From: Symbiodinium microadriaticum
Taxonomy: Eukaryota; Sar; Dinophyceae; Suessiales; Symbiodiniaceae
NCBI GenBank assembly: GCA_001939145.1
Contig: LSRX01000356.1
Coordinates: 402,523 to 466,522, forward strand
Direction: 5' to 3'
Length of the DNA: 64,000 nt
The notes under the pieces were generated by a model. The model made no database searches. It had not been told where the DNA came from and worked only from the letters and a program-made list of their open reading frames with translations. The first letter of the stretch is position 1. The number at the start of each line of letters is the position of its first letter. Position numbers and translations under genes: made by a program. Positions 12,096-24,599 of the stretch are shown in pieces.

Positions 12096-12315
12096 AGTAC
12101 TTGTGTACGCATGCAAAGCTATGTGGCACCTCCAGATAGGTAGTTGATACAGATCTAATATACAGAAGCCTCGTCGATTGATCACCCTAAACCCTAAACC
12201 CTAAAGCCCAACCGCTCAGTTCTTCGCGGAAAAGTTGCAGACCCGTCCCTGAGGGACCACTCTCGTCGGGGCGCCGAGTGAGCTTAGGGTCTTTGGAGGC
12301 TTCTCCGTTTCATGT

Positions 12316-12378
12316 TTACCCAGAACCCCTACCCTCAAAAGACTCATATTATTTTGAGGCTTGTGGGCCCAAAGACCC
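12316..12378. repeat. HP6 short element, reverse orientation
   Basis: Reads CCTACCCTCAAAAGACTCATATTATTTTGAGGC, then GTGGGCCCAAAGACCCTATTTTAC: the reverse complement of the HP6 family, with one end decayed. A further reverse copy is at about 34845-34903. Confidence 0.6.
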
Positions 12379-12408
12379 TATTTTACAAGGTTTTGGGTTT
12401 TTTTTTAA

Positions 12409-12514
12409 TACGGTTGATGATAGAAATCCTGCATTACCTTTTAGGACCCTAAACTATGGGAGTTATGGTATATTCCTTAGTATGGGTAATGAAGGATTTG
12501 TATCATCAGCCATA
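12409..12514. repeat. HP1 MITE-like element, inverted orientation
   Basis: Flanked by TA. The centre is in the opposite orientation (GGACCCTAAACTATGGGAGTTATGGTATATTCC) compared with the 10420 copy, and the terminal repeats are TTGATGATAGAAATCCTGC and GATTTGTATCATCAGC. Confidence 0.75.
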
Positions 12515-15500
12515 GTAGCCCTAAGCCCTAAGCCCCAAAAGGACCCTGTGAGGTCAGGGCTCTGAGGGCTTCTGAGGCTCACAGGCTTCAAGGTTTCCGC
12601 GCCATTTGTAGGGATACTGGCACTTCTGGGTTCGCAGGTTTTGGGGCCTTGTTGGGTTTTTGGCTGATTGGTGTGGGGTGCCTGGAACCGGAGCTGTGTA
12701 ACATTTAGTAGGATTCAGGGTTTAGGGTTTAGGTTTTGAGTGAATAGGCTTCAATTCACCTGCTCTGTTGCGGTGCCTGGGTTGGTTGTCTGAAGTGCGT
12801 GGAGGGCCACCCAAAAAGGAATCAAGATCTTCCTATGTGGGGTGTGTGTGCCGGAATTCCTGAACCCTAGACCCTGAACCCATGCCCTAAGGTCGAAGGA
12901 ATTCAAAGGACTTCCACTCACAGGCATCGAAGTTAATCCCCGAAGCCCTAAGCCCTACAAACCCAAGCCAAAGTCGGAAGCCTTACCCTCAGAGCAACAG
13001 GAGTACCGAGGTCTGAAAAGTTAATGATACAGGGTCCAAGGTACTGTTATGGGGGATACTTTCCCAAATCATAATAAGGATTCCTAATATAGAGACCCTA
13101 CATTCTACTATATCAGCGGAAGCCTTACCCTCAGAGCAACGTAGCACCGAAGTCTGAAAAGTTAATGATACAGGGTCCTAGGTACTGTTATGGGGGATAC
13201 TTTCCCAAATCATAATAAGGATTCCTAATATAGAGACCCTACATTCTACTATATCAGTACTTCGGACCCTTTGGGAGTAGTGTTCCTTTTATAATACCTA
13301 CCCAATCATGGTATACCATAACCCCCTAACCCGCTCCAAATATGAAGGGCCCCATTTTGAATCCCAAGCCCTTAAACTCCAAACTCCCAAAGAGGCCACA
13401 AGCGATGTCTTCCCATGTTCACGCAGACACGCCATCGTTTCTCTGCCCTTGCTCAGGGAGGGAGGCAGCAATTGAAAGTGCAACCCATCACTGTAACTCT
13501 GACGTTCTCTACCGCCTAAACCCGATACAATCAAACCCTGAACCCTCAAACAAATCTTAACACTAACCCCTAAACCCCTAAATCCAAAAGCCTATAAACC
13601 AACCCCTGTAGCCCTAAACCCCTAAACCCTATAGCCGTTAACCCCTGAACCCCAAAAACCCTAAATCCTATTGAACCCCGAACCCCCAAAGCAGACTTGT
13701 AGCCCTAAGCACTTAAACCCCTAAACCCCAAACCCAAAACCCTATCCCGAAGGGTCCAAGTACCCAATAGCAGGGTGTTCAGGGTGCAAAAGCCATTCAT
13801 ATGGATTTGGGGACCTGAAACCTTACTATTTGGGTGCTGGGAGGCGTGTATAAGCCCTAAACCCCGAAAGCCCTAAACCTGTAAACCCAAAGCCCTCAAG
13901 CGTTCGGTTCTACGACCTTAGCTCAATATTCGTGCACGGGGTCCTTGTTTTTACTAAGGTCACCCCTCCCTTTCTGCAGATATGCTGATATGCCCAAAGG
14001 GATATAGGCAGCGCTTGGGGATTCAGGGTTCAGGGTTTAGGGTTCAGGGTCTAGGGTTTAGGGTTTAGGGTTTAAGGAATTTGATTGAGATAGAGTTACA
14101 GCTTTGACATGGTTGAAGCTGCTCTCCCACGGAAACACTGGGCATGCAGCTGCAGCTGATACCCTAAGACCTAAACCTCTGAAGGAGGACCTGGGTTCAA
14201 GATGTCGTGGACGGAGCTGGGGCTTTTAGGGGTTTAGGGTTTAGTGAGCTGACAGCCTTGCCATAAGGTCTCAGAGGACTCGGTAGCTAGGTATTGCGGT
14301 GTAGGGTAAACACGAGTTCAAGGTTAGCTGTGGGACGTGCGCCCTCAGAGGCTCAGGGAAGGTAGGCGGATCTTCTACGGTGGAGGGTGTGGGGTGTGGG
14401 TTTTAGGGTTTGAAGTTTACGTTTCGTATCGGGTGTAGGGGCTAAGCTGTAGGTAGATTGCAGGTTTCAGCTTGCCAAGCTGCTTGCCTCTGCAAGGGCA
14501 GCCCTCTCTATGTATTGTGAGAAAAGCTGTTGCTGCTTGCAGTGTTAGAAAAGCGCAAGTGGTCGAAAGAAATTGTACTCGTGTCCCCTTTCTAGTGCCT
14601 CTAAACCCGAAACCCTAAACCCTAAATCCTAAGCCCTAAACCCTAAGCCGTAAGCCCTAAGCCCCAAGCCCTAGGATTTGGAGTTTAGGGTTTAGGAATT
14701 TAGGAGTTTAGGAGACTCAGTGGTTTAGAGGGTTTGGGGTTATAGGGTTCCGGTTTTAGGGTTTGGGCCACGCTTCGTTTATAGTTATCATGATACCGCA
14801 GTTTCACCTCGTTTAGTAGCGCTTTACATGGAAAATACAATCATTGAACCCACACCTCTCCCTCAAACCCTCGTCAGAATCGGCACTTGGACCCTTAGGG
14901 TTACCTGTAGTCCACACTGTAGTTCCTTGTGTTGGCTTCACCAGTTTTAACGTTAGGATCTAACAGGGAGACTATAGGTAACACTGAATTTGCATTGCCA
15001 GGCTCATCCCCATACACCCTAAACCCTTAAACCCCAAAAGCCCTAAAGCCTAAATCCCTAAACCCTAAAGCCTGAATCCCTCAACCCTAAAGTCTAAACC
15101 CCTAAACCTTAAACCCTAAACTATGTCATCAGTTTGTTTGTTTCCACGGTGGGATGTGTGTTGCCGTGTACCCTAAACCCTAAAAACCCCTATATAATCC
15201 TCTAGGATCCCCTAAACCCCTAAACTCCATAAACCTTAATGCGACCCTATACAGTTTCAGGGTTTAGGGCTTCCTTCTTCGGTTCTCGGAGGTTCTATTG
15301 TAAAGCAGAGAGGGATCAGAACGTAGCAGCAGGTCACGAAAAGCTTGACAGCAACGAACATAGTTTGGGTTTAAGAGTTAGGGTTATAGGACAAGCTTGG
15401 GAGTTTGTGGGTTTTTGTGTTCGGTGTCGGTGTTTCCTGCACATCCAACCGTAGGTTCCTGGTCTTGATGTTTAGGGCTTCAAGGTGTAGGGTTTGGGCT

Positions 15501-15647
15501 CTAGGTCTAGGTCGCGCGTTTAGAAGCCCTAAACCCTAAACCCTAATCCAAGCCTGTTCGTCGAACTGTTTACAGTTTGAGAGTTCGGGGGAGGTTTCAA
15601 CCAAAAACTCGGTGAGTTGAGGCTTTCTGGTTTGGGCGATGGGAATA
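12515..15647. other. Decayed telomere-like DNA
   Basis: CCCTAAA-type words dominate at 13540-13920 and 14600-15200, and TTTAGGG-type at 14020-14100. The 142-bp tandem duplication is the only clear structure. I see no convincing exon. Confidence 0.55.
12975..13257. repeat. 142-bp direct tandem duplication containing HP9-type sequence
   Basis: Two adjacent copies (12975-13116 and 13117-13257) begin CGGAAGCCTTACCCTCAGAGC and end CATTCTACTATATCAG. They differ at a few bases only (for example AGGAGTACCGAGG against GTAGCACCGAAG). Each contains the CAAGGTACTGTTATGGGGG word of HP9. Confidence 0.85.
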
Positions 15648-15742
15648 CTACCCATGGGCTTCATTGTAGTTCCCTTTTTGGGTTGCCATTTTGGATCCTA
15701 TAAGGTAATCCCCAAAAGGAACTACCATGGAGTTTATGGGTA
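15648..15742. repeat. HP4 hairpin element
   Basis: Inverted repeat with TACCCATGGGCTTCATTGTAGTTCCCTTTTTGGG and the matching right arm CCAAAAGGAACTACCATGGAGTTTATGGGTA. Confidence 0.7.
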
Positions 15743-16039
15743 CAGGCGATAAGATCTTGACGATAAAATCTGCGAGCAGCAAAGCTTACAACGTAGAACG
15801 TTGTAGCAGGTACTGAGGTACCGTTTGACAGACATTCCGGAATGGCTCTGCCGGTGTGTCGTGTTTGAAACGCCACAAGCTCAGTATCAGGTATAGGTTG
15901 CAAGCCTTCAATCCCCGAACCCTAAGCCCAAAGAAGCTGAGCCCTAAGCCCTAAACCCTAAACCCCTAAACCCTAAACCCTATAACCCTATAACCCTATA
16001 ACCCTTCCCCTTGTGCCGTTGCCACCTGATACCGAAACG

Positions 16040-16105
16040 TTAAATCCACGTCCCCGATCCCAGCAGCTTGATGGCCGCTTTCGGCGCGCTGGTTGCGATT
16101 TTCAG
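16040..16105 (-). CDS. Possible minus-strand exon
   Basis: The minus-strand frame LKIATSAPKAAIKLLGSGTW ends in TAA after one more codon. It follows TGTGAG, a weak acceptor. Short and unassigned. Confidence 0.22.
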   Translation of the reverse strand: MKIATSAPKAAIKLLGSGTWI

Positions 16106-17955
16106 CTCACAAGAATCTTCCATTTAAGTGCCCAGCGAGGCAGGCGTTTTGGGATATGTTACATGTTCCGGATCCCTTATTAGGCATTAGAGAAGCCTAT
16201 TTACGAAAAAAATCGGGGCCCTAGACCCTAGACCCTATAACCCCTGCACCCTAGACTTTAACCTTTCAAGGGCCAAGCGAGAGAAGAATCCTGTGAGATT
16301 TTGCAGCGGTTGCCAATTTCCTAGGCGGCGAAAGGGCAGGCAGGTCGTAGCCGAATTGGGCCAGATGTTCTGACAATCCTAGGCACTGAGGCCATACGGT
16401 CTTTTGGGGGTTTAGGGTCTAGCTTTCGGGGTTCTGGGTGCTGGGTTTAGGGTGGTCATCTGCATGATATAGACCTGCGCAACTCGAAACCAAGATGCAT
16501 AACTTTTCTCACCCCTACTTCGATGCAGTGATCAGTGATGCGATGTCCTCTGCATGTCTGCAGGAATTGGGGCAGTACCCAGCCTATGTCACATCAAGCT
16601 AAATCCAGAACCCAACAACGATCAATCCGGACAGCGTGGGTAAGCTTGCAGGTTAGGCCCATTCAGATCCTGCAAGCAGAGTGTAGTTGTAGATAGGCTT
16701 GTAGATACATCTGTCCAGGAGGGCTGTAGTTAGAGGATGTTGCAGCTTTATGCTTTGAGCGGGCGGCAGCTGTCGCAATGTAGTCTTAGGCCACCAAGTA
16801 TGATCTCTAAGCTTGAAGAACTGGTTTGTGAGGGTCGCCCAACAGTTCCTCTTGATCTGAGACTACGTCCAATGCAATCGGGCGCCACGTTCTGACCTGG
16901 ACAGGGAATCGCCTATGCAGCAGGAAACTAGTCCTTTAGAAGTAGGCGCTTCAATAACCAAAGGCATTGAGTGGCAGAAGTAGTCGTGGCTCTAGCCGTC
17001 ATAGTGCTAGTTGTAGATGATTTTCCAATCGTATCTGGGTAGGGAACCTGACAATAGCCCAAAGAGTAGCCCTTCTATGGTTTAGGATGTAGGGTGTAGT
17101 ATATTATCGGCACCCTTAGAGTAACCCGTTCAACACAGCCTTGAACCCAACAAAGCCTTAAACACAAAATGAACAAGGCCTGAGAAACACCCCAAACCCT
17201 AAGGGTCCAAGTACCTAATAATCATATACTCTTCTGAAAACTCATCTACAAAACTACTATCCGTAACTCAAGTCCATGATCATTAGGTCCCTAAACCCTA
17301 AACCCTAATCCCTAAACCCTAAACCCTAAACCCCTAAACCCTATAAGCCCTAAACCCTCTAAACCCTAAACCCAAATAGGCTCCCCGGATCGGAAGTCTG
17401 CAGCCTGCCTCGATCCTTTCGCAAAGCTCACCGCTCTCTCCTGTTTCACGGGACTTCCATCTGAGCGCGGCTTAACTGAAGACAGCTTTAGGTGTAGACT
17501 TTAGGCTTTGGGGCGTAGGCTTCTAGAGTTTAGGCGTTTTGGGCTTTAGGGCTTAGGGGTATGAGATGGGATCTTTTCTATCATGTGTCCTTTAGGTTCC
17601 TACTGTGGCATACCTCCGAAGCTCTTTGCTAAACCTCGCGACTCATTAGGGTGTATACCTGCCCTAAACCCTGAACCCCGCACGTCAGTCTGACGCCCTC
17701 AAGGCTCTGGCATGTTATATCAACCGAGTGGTGGAGTAGGTCACCGTCACCTTGTCGAAAGCCTAGGCCTAAATATTCCCCAAATGGTCAACCTTAGGGT
17801 GCAGGGTTTGGGTTTTAGGGTTAAGGGTTTTAGGGTTTATGGTTTAGACTTTTACGGCTTCAGGGCTTTAGGTTTTTATGGTTTAGGGTTGCTAAACCCC
17901 AAGACTCGAATCCCCCAACACGTTTAAGGTTTAGGGGTTTAGGGTTTAGACCCAT
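16106..17955. other. Mixed stretch with a less repetitive core
   Basis: From 16480 to 17080 there are almost no telomere-like words and the sequence looks unique, but no frame stays open convincingly. CCCTAAA words return at 17280-17380 and TTTAGGG words at 17790-17950. Confidence 0.5.
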
Positions 17956-17959
17956 TTAC

Positions 17960-17997
17960 GGTCGCCACTTGTTCTCGCTGGCCTTGGGGTCGTAGTT
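17960..17997 (-). CDS. Possible 38-nt minus-strand exon with good splice sites
   Basis: Minus strand: CTGTCTCTCGCAG, then NYDPKASENKWR, then CC|GTAAAT. Acceptor, donor and peptide all look credible, although 38 nt is very short for an exon. Confidence 0.35.
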
Positions 17998-18539
17998 CTG
18001 CGAGAGACAGTAGTTATATAGGTTAATATTTGGGAGAGTATACGATTATTAGGTCCTTGCACCGTTAGGGTAAGGGTCTAGAACTTGATCGGCAAAGTGT
18101 TTCCATTCAGACCGCTCTCCTTGCTGTGGTTCTCCTTGAATCTGGAAAGACGAGTATAGCGATCGGAAAAATGTACAGCACCAGAACGTCCCTCATGAGC
18201 GTATCTTAGTTATAGTATTGGACATAGGATCCAAACCCAATTATAACAAGTAACGCCCTTTTACAATAAGAACATCTGACATTCGTCCTGGAGTCCTCTC
18301 CGCCGCAAAGACTCAATGCTTGAATCTTGTCTTGAAGCCTACATCCACAGCAGTACTCCCTGAACCCAAGCCCCAAATTCTGCACTGTAGTGCCGAGAGA
18401 CTGAATTCTTACATTAACGATAGTCGATACAAGACACACGAACAACCCAACCACAGCACCCTCTTGACCCGCATTACTGCCTCAATTTGGGTTAGAGTTT
18501 GGATTCAGGTCTAGTGTGTCAAGATGTTTTAGAGTGTCA

Positions 18540-18660
18540 AGTTTGGATGTCTCTACGACTTCTCCTTTGCTCTCTCTCTTTCTCTCTCTCCCGCTCTCTC
18601 TCTCTCTCTCGCGCACTCTCGCTTTCTCGTTGTCTTTCTCTTTCCCTCCCTCACGTGCGC
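18540..18660. repeat. (CT)n microsatellite
   Basis: CTCTCTCTTT-type run. The Ser/Leu- and Glu/Arg-rich ORFs over it are translations of the repeat. Confidence 0.9.
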
Positions 18661-18956
18661 AAGCAGACACTTGTGACGTTCTGCGTAGAAGGCTCCCCTA
18701 TGGTTATTCCTCTATACTGTCCTAGACTATAATTACCCCCAAAGCGTACCCTAATTGCTACACCCCAAGCCCCTAAGGCATCCTGAACCGTAGACCCTAG
18801 TCCCTTAAAAGCCTAAACCCTGAACCCTAAACCCTAACCATTTAACCCAGAATCCTAAACCCTAAACTATGAACCCTTATAGACACAGCCGCTCTTCGAC
18901 GCCTTGCTTCGACTGGACCTGAAAACCTGCTGCCTGTCACTATACAGACAGACAAA

Positions 18957-19100
18957 GATATACATGTACATGCATATGTGTGTATATATATATATATATA
19001 ATATACTTATATATATATATATCAGATGTTCCTGCATGCATGCATGCATGCATGCATGCATGTATGTATGTCTGTATGTGTGTATGTATGTACAAATGCA
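18957..19100. repeat. (TA)n, (GCAT)n and (GTAT)n microsatellites
   Basis: Three adjoining simple repeats: TATATA (18984-19021), TGCATGCA (19033-19060) and TATG (19060-19100). Confidence 0.9.
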
Positions 19101-19584
19101 TGTATGTAGAGGTGCATTTATAGTATATGTGCCATAATACGAAGTCCGGATTGTGAAGGCCTCGTGCTGCTGGCTCTTGGGGTTCTTCGTTCCGCGTGGA
19201 GCATGAGACTTAAAGGGTTTAGGGTTTACGGTTTACGGTTTCGGGTTTGGGGTTTGGGGTTTAGGGTTTAGGGTTCAGGCCAGGGGTCTACCGGTTGGTT
19301 TGCAAGCCGCCGAGACATGGTTGATGCCCACCGCCGACTACTCTAAACTCGAAACTTCTAGGTAGTATCAGGGGTCTATATCCCCAAGGATCCCCCTAAG
19401 CCTAACTCCTACAAACCCCGAACCCGAATCCCTGTTTGCTGTTCCGAAACTAATGTAATCTTCGTCGTTGCTTCGGAAGTGAAGTGGCGGCAGCAGCGGA
19501 GGTTAGCAGACACTCTACCCGAAGCTTCCATGGGGCCCTAAACCCCGAAACCCCCTAAACCCCCTAAACCCCTAAGCCCCCTAA

Positions 19585-20506
19585 NNNNNNNNNNNNNNNN
19601 NNNNNNNNNNNNNNNNNNNNNNNNNNNNNNNNNNNNNNNNNNNNNNNNNNNNNNNNNNNNNNNNNNNNNNNNNNNNNNNNNNNNNNNNNNNNNNNNNNNN
19701 NNNNNNNNNNNNNNNNNNNNNNNNNNNNNNNNNNNNNNNNNNNNNNNNNNNNNNNNNNNNNNNNNNNNNNNNNNNNNNNNNNNNNNNNNNNNNNNNNNNN
19801 NNNNNNNNNNNNNNNNNNNNNNNNNNNNNNNNNNNNNNNNNNNNNNNNNNNNNNNNNNNNNNNNNNNNNNNNNNNNNNNNNNNNNNNNNNNNNNNNNNNN
19901 NNNNNNNNNNNNNNNNNNNNNNNNNNNNNNNNNNNNNNNNNNNNNNNNNNNNNNNNNNNNNNNNNNNNNNNNNNNNNNNNNNNNNNNNNNNNNNNNNNNN
20001 NNNNNNNNNNNNNNNNNNNNNNNNNNNNNNNNNNNNNNNNNNNNNNNNNNNNNNNNNNNNNNNNNNNNNNNNNNNNNNNNNNNNNNNNNNNNNNNNNNNN
20101 NNNNNNNNNNNNNNNNNNNNNNNNNNNNNNNNNNNNNNNNNNNNNNNNNNNNNNNNNNNNNNNNNNNNNNNNNNNNNNNNNNNNNNNNNNNNNNNNNNNN
20201 NNNNNNNNNNNNNNNNNNNNNNNNNNNNNNNNNNNNNNNNNNNNNNNNNNNNNNNNNNNNNNNNNNNNNNNNNNNNNNNNNNNNNNNNNNNNNNNNNNNN
20301 NNNNNNNNNNNNNNNNNNNNNNNNNNNNNNNNNNNNNNNNNNNNNNNNNNNNNNNNNNNNNNNNNNNNNNNNNNNNNNNNNNNNNNNNNNNNNNNNNNNN
20401 NNNNNNNNNNNNNNNNNNNNNNNNNNNNNNNNNNNNNNNNNNNNNNNNNNNNNNNNNNNNNNNNNNNNNNNNNNNNNNNNNNNNNNNNNNNNNNNNNNNN
20501 NNNNNN
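19585..20506. other. Assembly gap (922 N)
   Basis: Run of N between a CCCTAAA-rich stretch and the 250-bp palindrome. Nothing can be said about its content. Two more single N lie at 27136 (inside a poly-G run) and 34441. Confidence 0.99.
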
Positions 20507-20613
20507 CCCAAACCCATGATAAGGACGGTCCTTTGGGGAAAGATTATGTAATAGTAAGCAAGAAATAAAAAAATAAATATATAAATAAATAAATAAATAA
20601 ATATAAATATATA

Positions 20614-20652
<39 letters not shown>

Positions 20653-20756
20653 TTATTTATATTTATTTATTTATTTATTTATATATTTATTTTTTTATTT
20701 CTTGCTTACTATTACATAATCTTTCCCCAAAGGACCGTCCTTATCATGGGTTTGGG
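20507..20756. repeat. 250-bp near-perfect palindrome next to the gap
   Basis: The left arm starts CCCAAACCCATGATAAGGACGG and the right arm ends with its exact complement. About 95 bases per arm pair, and the centre is (TA)n/(AAAT)n. It begins at the first base after the N run. Confidence 0.9.
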
Positions 20757-21251
20757 GACCGAAAAATTCCATAAATGTAGTATACATGGACCCTCTTGGA
20801 CCGCGGTGTGCTTTTGTTCTTGCCACCTAGGCCCTAAACCGGAATCCCTAGCCTTTCTCCGTGCCACAGTCTAACTTTCGGGCTCTTGGAGCCCTCCCTA
20901 TATAGTGGGCATTACTGTCTTGAACCCTACATACATGCCAATATAAGGGCCTTCATAATTTCAATAGGGTTTGTTGGGGTGCAGTATATACAAAGATATA
21001 GGGATAACATAAAGGGAACAATGCTCATAGTTGTTCCCTGTACATTGGAGTAGCCCACACCCTCAACCCTGAAACCTTATTCTTAGTTCAAGCTCACCCA
21101 CCCTCCGAACATCTAGACCTGAGGCATGCTGCCCCCAAACATGTCCAAATACACAGTGCGCAAGGACAACTCTCTTCATGAACTCATACCCTCAAATGTC
21201 TACAGCGCTTTGTGGGGTCTGTAGACCACTCACCCCTAAACCTCAAACCAA

Positions 21252-21393
21252 ACCCTAAAACCCTAAACCCGGTAACCCCTAATCCCGAAAACCGCAAACC
21301 CTAATCAGACAGCCTTCCCCGGACCCTAAAACCCTAAACCCGGTAACCCCTAATCCCGAAAACCGCAAACCCTAATCAGACAGCCTTCCCCGG
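21252..21393. repeat. 71-bp tandem duplication in CCCTAAA-type DNA
   Basis: ACCCTAAAACCCTAAACCCGG through CCTTCCCCGG is repeated twice head to tail (starts at 21252 and 21323) with no visible difference. Confidence 0.85.
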
Positions 21394-21662
21394 ACCCTAA
21401 AGATCCTCCTTTTTTAAGGGCGTACATACGGAAATGATATTAAGGAAGCCCTAAGAAGGTAAGCCCTTTCAGGGTACAGGTAACCCCCTAAACAGAGTTT
21501 AGGTGTTTAGGGTTTTAGGGTTTAGGGTTTACTGTTTAGGGGGGCCCAACACAACCTAAACTCCTGCGGGTTCGAAAAGCGGACGAATTCCCCTCTCCCT
21601 GTATCGGCCAAAAGTCCGAAACTGCGCCGCGACCAGAGCAGACGGTAGAAGTGAGGTCTTCG

Positions 21663-21778
21663 CTCTTGCCCAAAGGGTCCTAGGTACTATTATGGGGGAT
21701 ACTTTCCCAAACCATAATAGCAATTCCTAATACAGAAACCCTATTTTCTACTATATAGGTACTTTGGACCCTTTGGGT
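21663..21778. repeat. HP9 element (GGGTCCTAGGTACTATTATGGGGGATAC)
   Basis: It starts AAAGGGTCCTAGGTACTA and ends ATAGGTACTTTGGACCCTTTGGG, so the termini are inverted. Tandem relatives lie at 12975-13257. Confidence 0.65.
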
Positions 21779-22679
21779 TGGTGTTAAGGCTTTAAGGGGG
21801 GTTTGGGGTTTCGGGGTTTTGGGTATAAGGGTTTAGGGCTTGAAGGGATTATATAAGGGTGTAAGCTTACGGTTTAACAGAGAGGCCATAGCAACTAGAG
21901 CAGGGTTTGCGGTACATTTTTTGGTCGAAACATAATTAGGACACCTCTAGATCTTAGCGGACGAACGTCTAGGGTGATTTAGGTTCAAGGTCTTGGGATC
22001 CGGATGTCGAGTCTTTCGGGGCGGCGGGTAAGTTTGGACGAGGGTTCCGGAAACTGAATTGAAGACCTTAAGAAAGTTGTGCGGTTAAGATCGCAGTGAG
22101 AAATACAGCAGCAAGTATGGCCGGCTTCTGCTTGCAACCATCAGTACCGTCTCTGAAAATGTCATCCTTCCTAGCATCTTTGCAAGTCTGGATTACCAAT
22201 AGTCACCAGTCGCGCTTCTGAACTGCAACTGTGCACATTTGCCGCGTCTACGGTTTTTGCTACGTTGGTAGACAGAATCTCAAGCTGCATTTCTGATCTG
22301 GTTAGAAGCCAAATGCAAACACTACATGCAGCATCCGTAGCATTCCTCGAAGTACTTATCCCCATGAATCCTAAACACTAAGCGTCCGAGACAGCACATG
22401 TGTTCACTTGCCGTCTACTGGCGTTGAGGTGCAGTTGACGCTCTCTTGTCACTTTTGCAAAGTACAGTCGCCACATGTCGCCAGATGTGGATCGACCATG
22501 CAGCAAGGGCAGGGCACCAGCTCTCCAACGCAGATGGAAATACGCGAAGCCCAGCAACACAACACAAGGTCAGTAGTCAGTCGGTGAGAACATTGCAAAA
22601 AGAAAATAAGATGAGTTATACATATATTCTCGTATATACACACATGGATAGGTATATGGAAAGAAAGCACAACAGATAG

Positions 22680-22848
22680 ACGGACAGACAGCCAGGCAGA
22701 CAGAGAGAGAGAGAGAGAGAGAAGGAGAGATGTATATATATATATACACATACATATATGTACATATATATATATATACATATATATATATACAAATACA
22801 TACATACATACATACATACATACATACATACATACATAGATACATACA

Positions 22849-22884
<36 letters not shown>

Positions 22885-23645
22885 TATATATATGCATATA
22901 CAGATAGCTAGCTAGCCATAGATAGATAGATCGATAGACAGATAGGTAAATAGATAGGTAGGTAGGTAGGTAGGTAGGTAGTTAGTTAGGCAGGTAGGCA
23001 GGTAGGCAGGTAGATAGTAGGTAGGCAGGAAGATAGATAGGGAGATGTAGACAGGTAGATAGGTAGATGGGTAGATACGTAGATGCAATGGTAGAAATCT
23101 GGTAGATAGATAGGTATAGTTAGATAGACAGGTCGGCCTGAATAAAGATGAGATCAACTTAGCCTGACTTAGTCTAAAGTTTAGATTTGGTAGTTTACTG
23201 CAGGCCAAGTTAAGTTCGATTAGATTATGTTAGTTAGGTAGGGAGCGATAAGTAGATAGATAGGTATGCAGGTAGGTAGACAGATCGACAGATAGGTAGG
23301 CAGATGGATATGAGTCAAGGAAAGATAGACAGATAGATAGGGAGACCGATCGACGATCGTAGGGTAGATTGATAGAAGGATCGAGCGAGAGAAAGCTAGG
23401 AAGGCCAGATGAAAGAAATAGTGAACACACCACACACACGAAATTGCATACATAAAGGACGAAAGACATACAAAAAACGAAAGATTGGTAGATAGACAGA
23501 TATGTAGATAGGTAGATAGGTGGATAGATAGAAAAGGACATAGAGATAGATATAGACACAGGTACAGAGATTGACATAGACATAGGGATGGATAGATCGA
23601 TAGATAGATCGATAGGTAGATAGATCAATAGATAAATGAAAAAAA
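22680..23645. repeat. Microsatellite field of GATA/GGTA/CATA tetramers
   Basis: Nearly 1 kb of ACAG, AGAG, TATA, CATA, GATA, GGTA and GGCA tetramers, changing type every 50-200 bp, with a short unique island at 23125-23225. The many Ser/Tyr/Leu-rich ORFs on the minus strand are repeat translations. Confidence 0.9.
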
Positions 23646-23785
23646 TACGCATATACGTATACACTATCCAAAGGTATACATACAGGTACGAATACAGGTA
23701 GAGATGAGAGATGCGTAGCTTCCATTGAGAGCCTCTTGAAGCCTCCTAGACGCTTCGTTTTTCGACCTTGGGGCCTTCGGATTCT

Positions 23786-23880
23786 GAGGGGTTTAGGGGT
23801 TTAGGGGTTTAGGGGTTTAGGGGTTTAGGGTTTAGGGTTTAGGGGTTTAGGGGTTTAGGGTTGAGGGTTCGGGGTTCGAC
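23786..23880. repeat. Interstitial telomere-like array (TTTAGGGG)
   Basis: About ten GGGTTTAG units, regular at the start and decaying at the end. Confidence 0.85.
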
Positions 23881-24599
23881 ACAACGGAGTAGGTCTAAGG
23901 GTTTATAGGGGTTTTGAACTTCGGAGTTGGCCAGGGCGTTAAGGGTTTGGGAGGTTTACAAGTTAGGAGCACAAGCTGAGCGCCGAAAGTTCCCAGGGAA
24001 CGGCCTTCAACTTGCAAAATATTTTGCGGGTGTAGGGCTTAGGATGAGTACTTGGTCGAGGCAGACTGTCGCTGGCTTTCAACCACAGTATGAAGCAGGC
24101 AAATCTCAGCCTGTCAGGGTAAAGAGGACCCGACACCACAAAATCGCTAACCCACAAACTGCCTAAATCCTAAACCCCACAAGCCTAAGCCCTTAGCCTC
24201 AGCCGGTGCCTGCACCGGGAATGGGTTTCTTGGCCTGCCCATTGGCATCTTTTTTTCCAGAGGTTTCTCTTGCATCGCTTCTTACATTGCACTGCCCTAA
24301 GGGTCCAGTAGAGTAAGGAACCCAAGCAAGCACATGACCAAAACGGCCTATACATACTGCGGTCTTGCAGGGCCTCGTTCCATAATGGTAGTGTATATGG
24401 ACGCGCACTGGGTTCTTACTTGCACTGCCCTGAGGGTCCACAATACCTCATGAGCCGTTACTCGGGCGTCGGATAGTAGTACAATGTAGTTATAACGTAT
24501 AGAAATTGGGGAGCTTATGGTGATTATTTAGTAAATTTAGTATACAGGCCATAACAGCTAGACCAGGGCTTCTGCGACGTATAAACATCGTATGGAACC

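Larger units (their letters stand above)
20757..22679. other. Sparse repeat region with a unique block at 22.08-22.62 kb
   Basis: Telomere-like words are thin except at 21240-21400 and 21490-21540. The block 22080-22620 lacks them and has several short ORFs on both strands (up to 64 aa of plausible composition on minus, 22171-22365), but nothing I can assign. Confidence 0.5.

Noticed and set aside
19564-20517. 317-aa ORF
   Set aside because: It consists of translated N from the assembly gap.
22449-23725. ORFs of 77-144 aa rich in Tyr, Cys, Met, Ser and Leu
   Set aside because: They are translations of CATA, GATA and GGTA tetramers; a 4-bp repeat gives four-codon peptide cycles.
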